A stretch of 64,000 nucleotides of DNA from Martinezella miluonensis (GTDB lineage Bacteria; Pseudomonadota; Alphaproteobacteria; Rhizobiales; Rhizobiaceae), in contig NZ_FMAH01000002.1 of assembly GCF_900094545.1 (NCBI RefSeq), forward strand, positions 1-64,000. The letters are read 5' to 3'. Position numbers and translations under genes: made by a program. The stretch's first letter is position 1. Each line of letters starts with the position of its first letter. The notes under the pieces were generated by a model. The model searched no databases. It had not been told where the DNA came from and saw only the letters and a list, made by a program, of their open reading frames with translations. This document shows, in pieces, positions 26,674 through 35,802 of this stretch.

Positions 26674-27079
26674 TTTGCCGCCGCCCGTGACTACGCAAGA
26701 GATCCGAATCGTAGATGAACAGGGACAGGCTCGGTTGATCCTTTCTGCAAATGGCGGCGGGCCGACGATCCTGCTGCTGCGTAAAGACGGTACAACCGGG
26801 GCTTCCGTGAAGCTAGACGCCGCGGATCGCCCGACCGTCGTTCTCGCTAATCCAAATCCATCCTGGCCGTCCGCAGCTATGGAAATCGACGACAAGGGAG
26901 CGCATGTCAAATTCGATCGTCCGGGTGGAGCCTCTTCCTATCTGTTTCTGAACAATGCTGGCGGCTCGGGTGTCGTTCTTATCGACACCACGGGCAAACG
27001 CCGTCTTGATGCTCTTGTCGGGGCGGATGGCTCGAGCAAGATCGAGCGCCTTGATGACGAGGGAAAGCCGATCCCTTGA
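26666..27079 (+). CDS. hypothetical beta-repeat protein coupled to the M17-N protein
   Basis: A 137-residue protein with no signal peptide, made of short strand-turn repeats: IRIVDEQGQARLILSA, PTILLLRKDGTTGASV, PTVVLANPN, SSYLFLNNAGGSGVVLIDTTGKRRLD. The pattern (hydrophobic strand, then D-x-x-G turn) suggests a beta-helix or beta-roll fold. No family with a known activity is recognised. Its ATG lies inside the final codons of the M17-N gene (8-base overlap), a strong sign of a stoichiometric pair. Confidence 0.75.
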   Translation: MADLPPPVTTQEIRIVDEQGQARLILSANGGGPTILLLRKDGTTGASVKLDAADRPTVVLANPNPSWPSAAMEIDDKGAHVKFDRPGGASSYLFLNNAGGSGVVLIDTTGKRRLDALVGADGSSKIERLDDEGKPIP

Positions 27080-27389
27080 CTGAACGCGGTGGCTGGCAAA
27101 CATCAGAGATGGCTCGGGAAAATGAACTTTTGAGATAGATCCTCGAGGCGGCCTCGCCCCGCGGCAAACAGATATTCACTGAGCAGTTTAGCGATATCTG
27201 CTGCCCGGATCATTGCAGGCGATCGGGCGGCGCCTGCAAGCCTGCGCGACAGATCCGCAAGACGTCCGCCGAACGCACGTCAAGCTGCAGACAGCGACCG
27301 AACATCTTCAGGAGCAGGTATTTGAAGCGCGAGCCGATCACAACACAGGCCAAGGATGGCGTTGCGATCAGGGAATTCGCGCTGTGTGA
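27080..27389. other. no recognisable gene
   Basis: About 310 bases between the beta-repeat gene and the histidine kinase. A minus-strand frame over it has no family signature. Confidence 0.4.
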
Positions 27390-29477
27390 ATGATGTGCAT
27401 GAAGCCTAAAGAATCCAAAAATGCGGACTATCGTGCAAGATCCGCCAGCACAAAACCTATTCAAAATGGCAGCGAACGCAAACCGATCGAGCTGGGCGAG
27501 ATCTGCGCTGATCGGGTGGGGTTGGGGATGGGCCGCGAACAAATCAAACGATGGGACAGCCAACGGATTGAGCTTAGTCTCTTCCAGCGAGCTTTCAAAT
27601 ACCGACTGCACGTCGCAATTGCTCTCGCAATCTTGATTTTCGTGGCCGACACGCTGAGCAGACACGCTACAGCGGTGGCGGTAATGTATGTTCTTTGCCT
27701 TATTGTCGCCAGCGATTCGGCAAGCCGAATTACCGTCAAATTGGTTTCCGGTGGCTGCGCAGTGCTCACCCTGCTCAGTTTTTTCATTTCGCACGGTCTC
27801 GCCACAGAGACGCTACCCACCCTGCGTTTGATCTTTAGCCTTTTCGCCAATGTAACGACGGCAGTCCTACTCACCAAACAAGCAGGTGATCGACTAATCC
27901 TGCAAGCGCAAGCTCGGCTTTTGGAACTAACGAGCGACGCTATCTTCCTCCGCGACAGAACAGGCCGCATCTGCTACTGGAATCATGGCGCGGAACGGCT
28001 TTTCGGCTACCAGGCCAGCGAGGTGCTGGGCAAATTCCACTGGGAAGTGCTGGCAGTTCAAGGTGATGAAGGACGTGCCGAAGCTGAGCGTTGCCTCGTG
28101 GAGACAGGAAGCTGGGAGGGAGAGCTCGAGGTTACCACGAAAAGTGGACGCTCGATCAACGTTTACAGCCGATGGCGGGCGGAGCGGCCTCGACCGGAGG
28201 CTCCCTTGATGATCATCGTCACCACAATCGATATTTCAGCCCGGAAAGCCGCAGACGCAGCTCTCCGGGCGAGCGAATTTCGCTACAGAACGATATTCGA
28301 AACGCTGCCCGTCGCCATATGGGAGCACGATCTGCGCCCCGTCAAAGCGGAAATCGATGCAGTAAAAGCATCAGGTGTCGTCGATTTCAAATCGTTCCTC
28401 GATAATAGTCCAGATTTCATCGTCAGAGCCAGGAAGATGGTGCGCATCACGGACGTCAATCAAACTGCGCTTCGCTTGATGGGCATTTCAGAAAAGTCGG
28501 ATTTTTTTGAATACCTCAGCGATTTCTTGCCCGAAGACGACGAAAGCTTCGGTCAGTTTCTTGCCGCATTGAGCGAGGGTCAACAAGTTTTCCAGTCTGA
28601 AACAAGTATCAGGAGCAGCCTGAATGGGCAGATACCAGTCATTGTAACTCTAAATCTACCTCCGACGAATGAGGAACTGCACCGAGTACAAGCCAGCATC
28701 ATTGACATCAGCAATCGAGTCACAATGGAGGAGGCCTTGGAAAAATCGAGGCTTGAGCTTGAGCAAGCCTCGCGTTTCGCCATGGTCGGCGAAATATCTG
28801 CTTCAATTGCGCATGAAGTCAATCAGCCGCTGGCCGCAATTATGAGTTCTACTCAAGCCGTACAACTTTGGTTGGAGCATGATCCGCCTAACCTGCATGA
28901 AGCAAAATTAGCTCTCGCAGACGCGATTCAATCAACCACACGCGCATCGCAAGTTGTAAAGCGCGTTCGAATACTACTTGGCAAGGCCAAATCTGAAACA
29001 TCGGAGCTAAGCATCGATGACATTGTTACACACACGGTTCGACTGAAGCAAAAGGAGTTGGATCAGGCCGGCATTCGCCTGACGCTTGCTCTTTGTAGCC
29101 ATGATCTCACCATCCAAGGAGACAAGATTTTACTGCAGCAAGTGCTGCTGAATCTCATTGAAAACGCGGTCCACGCGATGGAAACGACACAACGGGAAGA
29201 GCGATCCTTAGCTATACGCACGGAAATTGAGAGCAATGAAATTCGGGTTCGGATTATGGACTCAGGAGAAGGCGTAGGTGACCTCGTGTCGGAAGCGATT
29301 TTCAAGGCCTTTGCGACAACAAAGCCGGCAGGAATGGGCCTTGGCCTTGCCATATCAAAGTCCATCATAGCTGCTCACAAAGGATCAATCTCCATAGCCA
29401 ACCGCCCTGATGGCCGAGGCGCAATTGTGGAGTTCCGAATCCCCGTTCCAGCATTAATGCCCTTTGGATCACAGTAA
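27390..29477 (+). CDS. membrane PAS-domain sensor histidine kinase
   Basis: Up to 695 residues. Four hydrophobic segments lie at about residues 70-165. PAS 1 spans about 170-290 (LELTSDAIFLRDRTGRICYWNHGAERLFGY), and a second, more divergent PAS follows to about 440. The HisKA phosphoacceptor is in ASIAHEVNQPLAAIM near residue 475, then come the HATPase N-box NLIENAVHAM, G1 DSGEGVG and G2 KPAGMGLGLAIS. The HEVNQPL form is that of FixL/DctB-type kinases. No response regulator is adjacent, so it is an orphan. The N-terminal 47 residues look non-conserved; an ATG at 27531 preceded by a G-rich stretch may be the true start. Confidence 0.9.
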   Translation: MMCMKPKESKNADYRARSASTKPIQNGSERKPIELGEICADRVGLGMGREQIKRWDSQRIELSLFQRAFKYRLHVAIALAILIFVADTLSRHATAVAVMYVLCLIVASDSASRITVKLVSGGCAVLTLLSFFISHGLATETLPTLRLIFSLFANVTTAVLLTKQAGDRLILQAQARLLELTSDAIFLRDRTGRICYWNHGAERLFGYQASEVLGKFHWEVLAVQGDEGRAEAERCLVETGSWEGELEVTTKSGRSINVYSRWRAERPRPEAPLMIIVTTIDISARKAADAALRASEFRYRTIFETLPVAIWEHDLRPVKAEIDAVKASGVVDFKSFLDNSPDFIVRARKMVRITDVNQTALRLMGISEKSDFFEYLSDFLPEDDESFGQFLAALSEGQQVFQSETSIRSSLNGQIPVIVTLNLPPTNEELHRVQASIIDISNRVTMEEALEKSRLELEQASRFAMVGEISASIAHEVNQPLAAIMSSTQAVQLWLEHDPPNLHEAKLALADAIQSTTRASQVVKRVRILLGKAKSETSELSIDDIVTHTVRLKQKELDQAGIRLTLALCSHDLTIQGDKILLQQVLLNLIENAVHAMETTQREERSLAIRTEIESNEIRVRIMDSGEGVGDLVSEAIFKAFATTKPAGMGLGLAISKSIIAAHKGSISIANRPDGRGAIVEFRIPVPALMPFGSQ

Positions 29478-29690
29478 GAACACACAGCTTCCACGTCGTG
29501 TGTCGTGGTCATCAATCTAGAGTTCAGCGCAAGTCAAGCCGAAACTCTGCAGGATGGCGGCATGTCTGATGTAGCTCTCAACTCCGGCACTAGCACCGAG
29601 TGATAGCTAATCCATGCAATTCGAGTAGCTAGACCAGCCCTCGCAGTATCTTGGCGCGAGCGACTGCGATTGTTTGAAACAGTCCAACCA
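29478..29690. other. convergent intergenic region
   Basis: About 210 bases between the converging kinase and winged-helix genes; no gene and no clear terminator hairpin was found. Confidence 0.4.
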
Positions 29691-31241
29691 CTATTCCGGC
29701 AAGCCCGATAGTCGCATAGCACTGGTAACACTATCGAATATGGGTGGCGCAATGCCGACGGCAGCGGACCAGCGACCAATAGTAAAGGTGGGGTCGAGTG
29801 CCAGCAGCCGCTCGCCGGCAGCCTTTGCCTCATCGAGGCGACCAAGCTTGGCAAGCGGAGCGGCTAGCCATCCGTGCAGGATGCTGAAGCCCGGGTTCAG
29901 TTGAACCGCCCGCCGGCCCGCCATGATCGCCTCCTCATACCGGCCGAGCAGGAAATTTCCGAAGCCTATGATGCCCTGGGGAATGCAGCTCATCGCGTCG
30001 AGCGGGCTGAGCCGCATTGCATGCTCGCCCCAGGCGATCGCACGCGTCGTATCGCCGCTGTAGGCGACGGGCACGCATCCGAAGGAATAGACGAAGGCGC
30101 AGGAGGCGCTTAGCGCCAAGGCTCGCTCGAACGCTTCGTCTGCCAGTCTCCGATCATGCGCCAGCAAGCCGATGGAAAAACCGGCAAGTGCAAGAGCCAT
30201 GGCATCGCTTTGCCCATGCTCTATTGCCGCGAGCGCGTGCTGGATCGACTTCTTGCGGTTTTCCGGATGCATGCCGCCGCGCACAAAGATGGTCTGGTGT
30301 GCCCAGGACGCAAAACCGTGGGCGAGCGCGTAGCCGGGCTCGATAGCAAGCGCGCGTTCCAGCAACGGCAACCCGCCTGCAGCACCCTCCGGCATAAAGG
30401 TATAGACCTGCGGCATCGCGCGAAGCAGGAGGTCATAGGCGTCGACATTGTCCGGTCGTTTCCGCTTTACCCGCTCGATTTCGGCGCGACGCACGTTGGG
30501 CTCTATTGCAGCAACGACGCTTATGGTGATCTCGTCCTGTACCGCGAATATGTCAGTAAGATCACGGTCGTATCGCTCCGCCCACAGATGGGTGCCGTCT
30601 TCCGCGTCAATGAGCTGGCCGGTGATACGGACACGGCTGCCGACCTTGCGAACGCTGCCTTCAAGGACATAGCGCACACCTAAATCGCGGCCGACCTGCG
30701 TGACGTCAACGGCACGCCCTTTGTAGGTAAAGCTGGAATTGCGCGCGATGACGAAAAGCCATTTTATACGCGACAGGCCGGTAATAATGTCCTCGACCAT
30801 CCCGTCAGCGAAATAATCCTGCTCAGGATCGCCGCTCATATTGTCGAACGGGAGAACGGCGATCGATGGCCTGTCCGGCAGGCTTAATCCTTGCGGGGGC
30901 TTTTCCGGCACCGCGGCCGTTTGCGCCCCATGCTCCTCACGCACGGTCCCGACGAAGCGAATGCCCTTGCGCATGATCGTGCGGATAAGCCGCTGCTCAT
31001 CGCCATTGTCGTTGAGTGCGCTGCGAACAGCATTGATGCGGCTGCTGAGCGTGGCATCGGACACGATGCGGCCTTGCCAGACCGTCTCCACGATATCGTC
31101 CTTGCTGACGACACGGTCGCGATTGCCGAGGAGATAGCAGAGAAGATCGAACACCTGGGGTTCGACACGAAGCAATTCGCTGCCGCGCCGCAATTCGCGC
31201 CTGTCCTGATCGAGTGCGAAATCCTCAAAGTGATACAGCAA
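29691..31241 (-). CDS. winged-helix regulator with TolB/FlgO-like and TPR domains
   Basis: About 516 residues. An OmpR/CadC-type winged helix comes first (YHFEDFALDQDRRELRRGSELLRVEPQVFDLLCYLL, then VWQGRIVSDATLSSRINAVRSAL). A FlgO/TolB-N-like module follows (RPSIAVLPFDNMSGDPEQDYFADGMVEDIITGLSRI, VRYVLEGSVRKVGSRVRITGQLIDAEDGTHLWAERYDR), then several TPR-like repeats. Such proteins are common in rhizobia, often linked to adenylate-cyclase-like relatives; ligands are unknown. A TTG start at 31241 is proposed, because an ATG at 31319 adds 26 unconserved residues and would place a 22-bp repeat over the start. It is divergent from the alpha/beta hydrolase. Confidence 0.88.
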   Translation of the reverse strand: MLYHFEDFALDQDRRELRRGSELLRVEPQVFDLLCYLLGNRDRVVSKDDIVETVWQGRIVSDATLSSRINAVRSALNDNGDEQRLIRTIMRKGIRFVGTVREEHGAQTAAVPEKPPQGLSLPDRPSIAVLPFDNMSGDPEQDYFADGMVEDIITGLSRIKWLFVIARNSSFTYKGRAVDVTQVGRDLGVRYVLEGSVRKVGSRVRITGQLIDAEDGTHLWAERYDRDLTDIFAVQDEITISVVAAIEPNVRRAEIERVKRKRPDNVDAYDLLLRAMPQVYTFMPEGAAGGLPLLERALAIEPGYALAHGFASWAHQTIFVRGGMHPENRKKSIQHALAAIEHGQSDAMALALAGFSIGLLAHDRRLADEAFERALALSASCAFVYSFGCVPVAYSGDTTRAIAWGEHAMRLSPLDAMSCIPQGIIGFGNFLLGRYEEAIMAGRRAVQLNPGFSILHGWLAAPLAKLGRLDEAKAAGERLLALDPTFTIGRWSAAVGIAPPIFDSVTSAMRLSGLPE

Positions 31242-31305
31242 GTTAGATGTTCCGGTATCGCACCGCAATCGGCGGATTAAGGCCACCGTAACAATGTTGC
31301 AAGGT

Positions 31306-31348
31306 AAAATCAAAGCCATCTGAAGGCAAAATCAACGCCTCCTGAAGA
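31306..31348. promoter_or_regulatory. two-copy direct repeat in the divergent promoter
   Basis: Two near-identical units with period 22 bases: AAAATCAAAGCCATCTGAAG at 31306 and AAAATCAACGCCTCCTGAAG at 31328. The spacing equals two helical turns, as expected for a winged-helix dimer binding head to tail. It lies between the regulator and the hydrolase gene, so it probably controls one or both. Confidence 0.5.
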
Positions 31349-31447
31349 TCACCTCAAAGCGCGTCCCGCCGCGATCGCCCATAGTGTGATCATCAAATGC
31401 AGCGCAAGTCCAAACCAAATGCAACTCAACTCCAAAGGAGAACTCAA

Positions 31448-32161
31448 ATGTCGAATGCTTCGGTCAATGCAGCAGTCAAGTCCGTCGTCCTCGTCCATGG
31501 CGGTTTCGTCGATGGCTCCGGATGGGAAGGCGTCCACAACCTCCTGAAGAAGGACGGTTACGAGGTCATCGTGGCGCAGAACCCCACCACCTCGCTCGCA
31601 GACGATGTTGCCGTCACCAAGCGTGCCATCGCATCGGCTTCAGGCGATGTCATCCTCGTCGGCCATTCCTATGGCGGCGTCGTCATCACAGAATCCGGCA
31701 CGGACCCGAAGGTGGCAGGGCTGGTCTACATCACCGCTTTTGCCCCGGACCGCGGTGAATCCGTCGCCACGCTCATCTCCAACCCGCAGCCCGGCGATCC
31801 GGTACCGCCGATCCTGCCGCCCGTCGACGGCTTCCTTTTCCTTGACCGATCGAAATTTGCCGACTCCTTTGCCGCCGACGTTCGGCCTGATCTCGCAGCC
31901 TTCATGGGCAACTCGCAGAGACCGTGGGGCATTCCTGCCCTGGAAGGCAAGGTCTCCGAACCTGCCTGGAGGACAAAACCGAGCTGGTATCTGGTCGCCA
32001 CCGAAGACAAGATGATCCCTCCGGCAGCACAGCGCGCCATGGCCGGCCGTGCCGAGGCCGTCAAGACGGAAGCCGCCGGCAGCCATGCCATCTACGTTTC
32101 GAACCCCGGCCCAGTCGCAGATCTCATCAAGCACGCAGCCGCCAACGCTCGCAAGAGCTGA
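31448..32161 (+). CDS. alpha/beta hydrolase
   Basis: A 237-residue soluble alpha/beta hydrolase. Early VVLVHGGFVDGSGWEGV gives the oxyanion-hole HGG, the nucleophile Ser is in VGHSYGGVVIT, the acid is likely Asp in ATEDKMIPP, and the His in AGSHAIYVSNP. The short cap and HGGFVDGSGW signature match the EstC/salicylate-esterase-like group widely annotated as alpha/beta hydrolase. CCAAAGGAG precedes the ATG at 31448; an in-frame ATG 17 codons upstream lacks an RBS. It is divergent from the winged-helix/TPR regulator. Confidence 0.92.
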   Translation: MSNASVNAAVKSVVLVHGGFVDGSGWEGVHNLLKKDGYEVIVAQNPTTSLADDVAVTKRAIASASGDVILVGHSYGGVVITESGTDPKVAGLVYITAFAPDRGESVATLISNPQPGDPVPPILPPVDGFLFLDRSKFADSFAADVRPDLAAFMGNSQRPWGIPALEGKVSEPAWRTKPSWYLVATEDKMIPPAAQRAMAGRAEAVKTEAAGSHAIYVSNPGPVADLIKHAAANARKS

Positions 32162-32181
32162 TCAATCCTTGACAATTTGCA

Positions 32182-32219
32182 ATGCCTGGGTGCCGACTAT
32201 CGGGCCCAGGCATCTTTAT
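32182..32219 (+). terminator. intrinsic terminator of the alpha/beta hydrolase gene
   Basis: ATGCCTGGG (32182-32190) pairs with CCCAGGCAT (32205-32213), followed by CTTTATA. It lies 20 bases after the stop codon. Confidence 0.75.
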
Positions 32220-32436
32220 AGGGCGGCTTTATAGGACGGCGGCCAATTTTATGACCATCAGATTTTTTTGAAGCGGTAGCATCGACATCTGCAGAAACGT
32301 TGTGCCGCCCGCTCCAGATTAGAGCTGGACTCGTGACCCACAGAAATACTATTAATCGGTCGCAAGTGGCCGATCTTGTAGACGATGGTGACCGGCGGTT
32401 CTTATCTACCCGCCTGCAAGGATAGGAGGAGTGAGC

Positions 32437-32736
32437 GTGCCCCTTCCACATTCCTCAGACATGCCACAGGATCCGCAACTTCGCTCCCTTCTCCGCCAAT
32501 GGGCCGAAAAGCTAGTCGATACCGACGCGGCTGCAGATCGCGTCGTGCAGCGAACCATCAACGTCATTTGCGACAGTCCCGAGCTTTTGGATGGCGCTCG
32601 AATGAATGAAACGCTTTTTGCACTCTTGCGTCGATACGCCTTTGACGAAAACGACCTTAGAGCGAGCCAACAGGATAAAGGTGCGATACGGAATATCGGC
32701 GGAGCGTTGGGCAAAGAAACCATCAAGTCCAAATAA
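32437..32736 (+). CDS. small hypothetical protein
   Basis: A 99-residue helical protein with no membrane segment. The stretch LLRQWAEKLVDTDAAADRVVQRTINVICDSPEL resembles the beginning of sigma70-like region 2 (a helix with LV..D.AAAD.VVQ.T), but the rest of a sigma factor is missing. It could be a shortened sigma-like or anti-sigma-type protein; no function is assigned. The GTG at 32437 was chosen because AGGAGG ends 7 bases upstream; the GTG at 32431 is too close to that RBS. Confidence 0.6.
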   Translation: MPLPHSSDMPQDPQLRSLLRQWAEKLVDTDAAADRVVQRTINVICDSPELLDGARMNETLFALLRRYAFDENDLRASQQDKGAIRNIGGALGKETIKSK

Positions 32737-33389
32737 TGCTCCTGCCAGATCTTGCTCGGACAGATCGCAATTCCTCAAATCGAACGCGGTTTGCGCAGCG
32801 ATATTTTAGCGTCATAGTCTGGCTGCTTTGCCGTTAGGTTTACGATGCCCCTCGGATGCAGACACCCCTTGCGATCACCTGGCGGAAGAACTCGTCGATC
32901 AGAAGGGCTCGCTCTTTCACACCAGCGGCCGCTGCAGTTGATTCATTTGGTCTTTTCGCCGGTCGAAGCGCTTTCACGGCTTAAGCTGGAACACTTCCGT
33001 CAGAAAGGCACGAACGAAAGTACAAGCCTGACTACTCGCGCATTCATTGTAGGCAATCGCTGGGTCTTTTTCGACACACGCGTCGTCATATGTGAAAGGT
33101 TTTTGCGCATCTACTGAGGTCGAGAAATCCAGGCTGGCTCTTACCCCCGGGTTGGGTATTTCGATGATTTGTTTTTGTGGTGACAACCAGCAAGTATCAT
33201 CACATTGTCGGTGAGCTTCCTGGCAGAAAATGCCGTTACGTCGGAGGCCCAGCGAGCCGGCAGCTCGATGATGTGCGCCAAAGTCGAAAAATCACCGGCA
33301 CCAAGCCTGCCATCATCGCCGCCACTGAGCTTCAGTGCCACACAGTCATTTTCCAATCCGGGAAATGCGCGCGTATGCGCCTTGGTGCT
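32737..33389. other. no supported gene
   Basis: About 650 bases with only short frames on either strand. A 90-codon + frame (32845-33117) has no RBS and no family resemblance. Possibly decayed DNA. Confidence 0.45.
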
Positions 33390-33737
33390 TCAACCCAGCA
33401 TCTGCATCGATCCAAGTCCCAGAATATCGTTCAGCAGCGCAATCCCTATCCCTATCGCTACGATGACGACGCCGATCAGAAATAGCCGTCGCGAGCGGTC
33501 GTACTTTGCAGCTATCAAGGAATCGCGCGCAAGCAGGTCAGCGAGCACTTTCACCTGGATGGCGATACCGATGGTCAGTACTATCATCGGGATGATGTCG
33601 ATGCGACTCCAATCGTTGGGGTTCGAGAGCCAGCGGCCAATGAAGTTCAGCGAGAAACCGAGAATGATCCCCGCGGCGGTCAGCGAGCCGTTACGGAACG
33701 TCGCATCGATTTTCTCCTCTGGATCTGGCTCGGACAT
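33390..33737 (-). CDS. small membrane protein of unknown function
   Basis: A 115-residue protein. A charged start (MSEPDPEEKIDATFRNGS) is followed by three hydrophobic segments: TAAGIILGFSLNFIGRWL, IIPMIVLTIGIAIQVKVLADLL and LFLIGVVIVAIGIGIALLNDILGL. No family with a known function is recognised. The ATG at 33737 is preferred to the longer frame, whose extra 53 residues are arginine-rich and not membrane-like. It is monocistronic. Confidence 0.7.
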   Translation of the reverse strand: MSEPDPEEKIDATFRNGSLTAAGIILGFSLNFIGRWLSNPNDWSRIDIIPMIVLTIGIAIQVKVLADLLARDSLIAAKYDRSRRLFLIGVVIVAIGIGIALLNDILGLGSMQMLG

Positions 33738-33902
33738 CACGTTTCTCCGGATGACATTTCTCCAAAGAAAGGCAGAAGTAGCCGCGACAGGCAAGGCCTC
33801 TGCATTCTGGCTCCTTGCGAGACACAACAAAGAGCCATCCAGACGTGGTCGCGAAGGACGGTTTACCGACCACAACAAGGCGCATCCGATACCCAAAAGC
33901 AG

Positions 33903-34172
33903 TTGCTCGCGATGACGCTTCCGCGGTTATTGAAGATGGCCATGCATCTCAAATTTGCGGATGCAACGTTGAGAAACGTCTACCACGTCGGCACCTACAG
34001 CGTTGAATGTGCCTCCGACAATAAGCATCTCCTTCTCACCTTAGCTTCAGGCAACGGCTTCGATATCGCCTTCGGCCTTGATGCTCAGATAGTCCTGCCC
34101 TCATACGTGACCTGGAGGCTGGCGCGACGCTTCTCAAGGAGCAGCGGACGACTTTCCCGAATTGACGATTGA
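33903..34172 (+). CDS. small hypothetical protein
   Basis: Up to 89 residues. From about residue 13 codon use becomes strongly GC3-biased, as in real genes here (HLKFADATLRNVYHVGTYSVECASDNKHLLLTLASGNGFDIAFGLDA), suggesting a small beta-rich protein. There is no strong RBS; the start may be the ATG at 33936 or 33942. A terminator at 34232 follows. It could also be the remains of a longer gene. Confidence 0.42.
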   Translation: MLAMTLPRLLKMAMHLKFADATLRNVYHVGTYSVECASDNKHLLLTLASGNGFDIAFGLDAQIVLPSYVTWRLARRFSRSSGRLSRIDD

Positions 34173-34231
34173 GCGCAACCCCATGGGAAGCGTGACCTTT
34201 CCTGTGAGGAGCAGGGAGCACAAGAGTGGAA

Positions 34232-34268
34232 GAAGCCCCGGCGGATGATCCGTCGGGGCTTCTTGTTC
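34232..34268 (+). terminator. rho-independent terminator
   Basis: GAAGCCCCG (34232-34240) pairs with CGGGGCTTC (34254-34262), followed by TTGTTC. It would end transcription of the small gene at 33903. Confidence 0.75.
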
Positions 34269-34307
34269 ATTGCGGCCGCTTAAGTCTTAGGCATCGATAC
34301 ACTGCCA

Positions 34308-35060
34308 TCAACGCGCGTCGTGAAAGATAATTCCGACCGTATGGCGCATACCCGATCGCACACGGCTTACACCGTGGCGGAGGTTGACGCGATAGTTTCC
34401 CTTCGTGCCCTTTACCGGACGATTATGCACCGCGAAGGCAACAGCATCACCTTGGCGAAGCGGTACGACTTCAACGCGGCTCTGCATGCGCGGCCGCTGT
34501 TCGGTCAGCGCGAATTCGCCACCCGTGAAGTCGCGCCCAGGCTCTGAAAGCAGGATCGCTACTTGAATCGGAAAGGCGATGTCGCCGTAGAGATCCTGGT
34601 GCAGACAATTGAAGTCGCCCGGGACGTATTGCAGCAGCAGAGGCGTCGGCCGGGTCTGCCCGGCATCATGGCACCGCTGCAGGAAGGAAGCATGATCGCC
34701 AGGAAAGCGTTCATCGAGCCCCATACGCTCGTTCCATTCATTGGCAACTACCGCCAGGCGTGGATAAAGCGCGGTACGAAGTCCGGCAAGCGGATCGGGG
34801 AGTGGATATTTGAAGTAGCGATACTCGCCTTTGCCGAAACCATGTCGGGCCATGATGATATGGCTGCGGAAACGGGTCTCGTCCGGATAGAGACCAGCGA
34901 TCGCCCGGCATTCGTCTGCAGTCAACAATTTCGGCAGGATCGCGCAACCGAAACTGTCGAGGTCTGTGTTGAGGGCAGCCCAATCATAGGTGGCTACCCT
35001 GTCCTCTGCGGACACTGCCATGGAGGCGGGATCAATGATATTGGTGCGTGGCTGGTTCAT
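34308..35060 (-). CDS. 2OG-Fe(II) oxygenase of the alkylation-repair island
   Basis: A 250-residue non-haem iron dioxygenase. The metal triad is visible as HQD in FNCLHQDLYGDIAFP and a distal His in VNLRHGVSRVRSGMRHT; the Arg after it should bind 2-oxoglutarate. The double-stranded beta-helix core and GYP-like YVPGDF strand agree. Its start overlaps the stop of the Ogt-like gene (ATGA), and that unit carries an Ada-type motif upstream. A role with DNA or protein alkylation damage is therefore inferred; prolyl-hydroxylase-like activity is the alternative. A fragment of a second copy lies at 35803-35880. Confidence 0.88.
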   Translation of the reverse strand: MNQPRTNIIDPASMAVSAEDRVATYDWAALNTDLDSFGCAILPKLLTADECRAIAGLYPDETRFRSHIIMARHGFGKGEYRYFKYPLPDPLAGLRTALYPRLAVVANEWNERMGLDERFPGDHASFLQRCHDAGQTRPTPLLLQYVPGDFNCLHQDLYGDIAFPIQVAILLSEPGRDFTGGEFALTEQRPRMQSRVEVVPLRQGDAVAFAVHNRPVKGTKGNYRVNLRHGVSRVRSGMRHTVGIIFHDAR

Positions 35061-35623
35061 ACCGCCGCCTCCTTCCGAAGCAGTTCAAGTTTGCGCTCGA
35101 GGCCCCAGCGATAGCTGGCCATATCGCCATTGCTGCGCACGACACGATGACAAGGCACCGCCAGCGCGATGGGATTTGCGGCACAGGCGCGCGCAATTGC
35201 GCGCGGATGGGTAATCGGGCTGATCCAACGGCCGAACTCGGTGTAACTCACCGTCCTGCCGACAGAAATCGCCTTCAGCTTCTCCCATACCCGCCGTTGG
35301 AAAGGCGTGCCGCGCATATCCAATGTCAGATGCAGACCATCGGATGGATTCTTGATGTAGCGAAGTACTTTCGCCATATCATCATCGACCAGGCTTTCAT
35401 CTTCAATGATCGTCGATTGGGGAAAGCGGCTCGCGAGATCGGCTGTCAGTTCACTGGCGCTGTCGCCGAGCAGGATCGAGCAGACACCCTTGCCGCTGCG
35501 TGCCACGAGCACGTTGCCCAGTTCACATTGTGCGACCGCATAGGATAAAATGTCGGCGGATGCCGGGATTGGTATTGCCTGCGGTACAGACCGCACGGCG
35601 TTCTTGTTGATCATGAGATCCAT
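35057..35623 (-). CDS. methylated-DNA--[protein]-cysteine S-methyltransferase (Ogt/Ada-C type)
   Basis: A 188-residue suicide enzyme that takes the methyl group from O6-methylguanine. The acceptor is Cys158 in AVPCHRVVRSNG, with the DNA-binding helix FQRRVWEKLKAISVGRTVSYTEFGRWI and active-site Asn in ACAANPIALAVP. It matches the C-terminal half of Ada and lacks the N-terminal phosphotriester domain and HTH. AAGGAG lies 8 bases before the ATG. A copy of the 22-bp Ada-type motif sits about 60 bases upstream, and the gene is coupled to the 2OG oxygenase. Confidence 0.93.
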   Translation of the reverse strand: MDLMINKNAVRSVPQAIPIPASADILSYAVAQCELGNVLVARSGKGVCSILLGDSASELTADLASRFPQSTIIEDESLVDDDMAKVLRYIKNPSDGLHLTLDMRGTPFQRRVWEKLKAISVGRTVSYTEFGRWISPITHPRAIARACAANPIALAVPCHRVVRSNGDMASYRWGLERKLELLRKEAAV

Positions 35624-35682
35624 GGTCGTAGCTCCTTGCTATGTCTTCATGATCAAACCTACATTTCCAACGGGAACGCCAA

Positions 35683-35704
35683 ACTCCGATCCTTGCTGTC
35701 AAAT
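35683..35704 (-). promoter_or_regulatory. Ada-type motif, copy A (Ogt/2OG oxygenase unit)
   Basis: On the minus strand the 22-bp site reads TTTGACAGCAAGGATCGGAG with one flanking base on each side. It lies 60 bases upstream of the Ogt-like start codon. It shares at least 17 of 22 positions with the other three copies and contains AGCAA, like the B part of the E. coli Ada box. Confidence 0.65.
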
Positions 35705-35802
35705 CGATAAATCATTCCTGGGACTAACGGGCGCCGGAGAAGCCAAGGCCCCGCTCCCCGACGCTCCTCTGATGGCGGGTCGGCCGAAGCAGTGCCCGCA
35801 TG

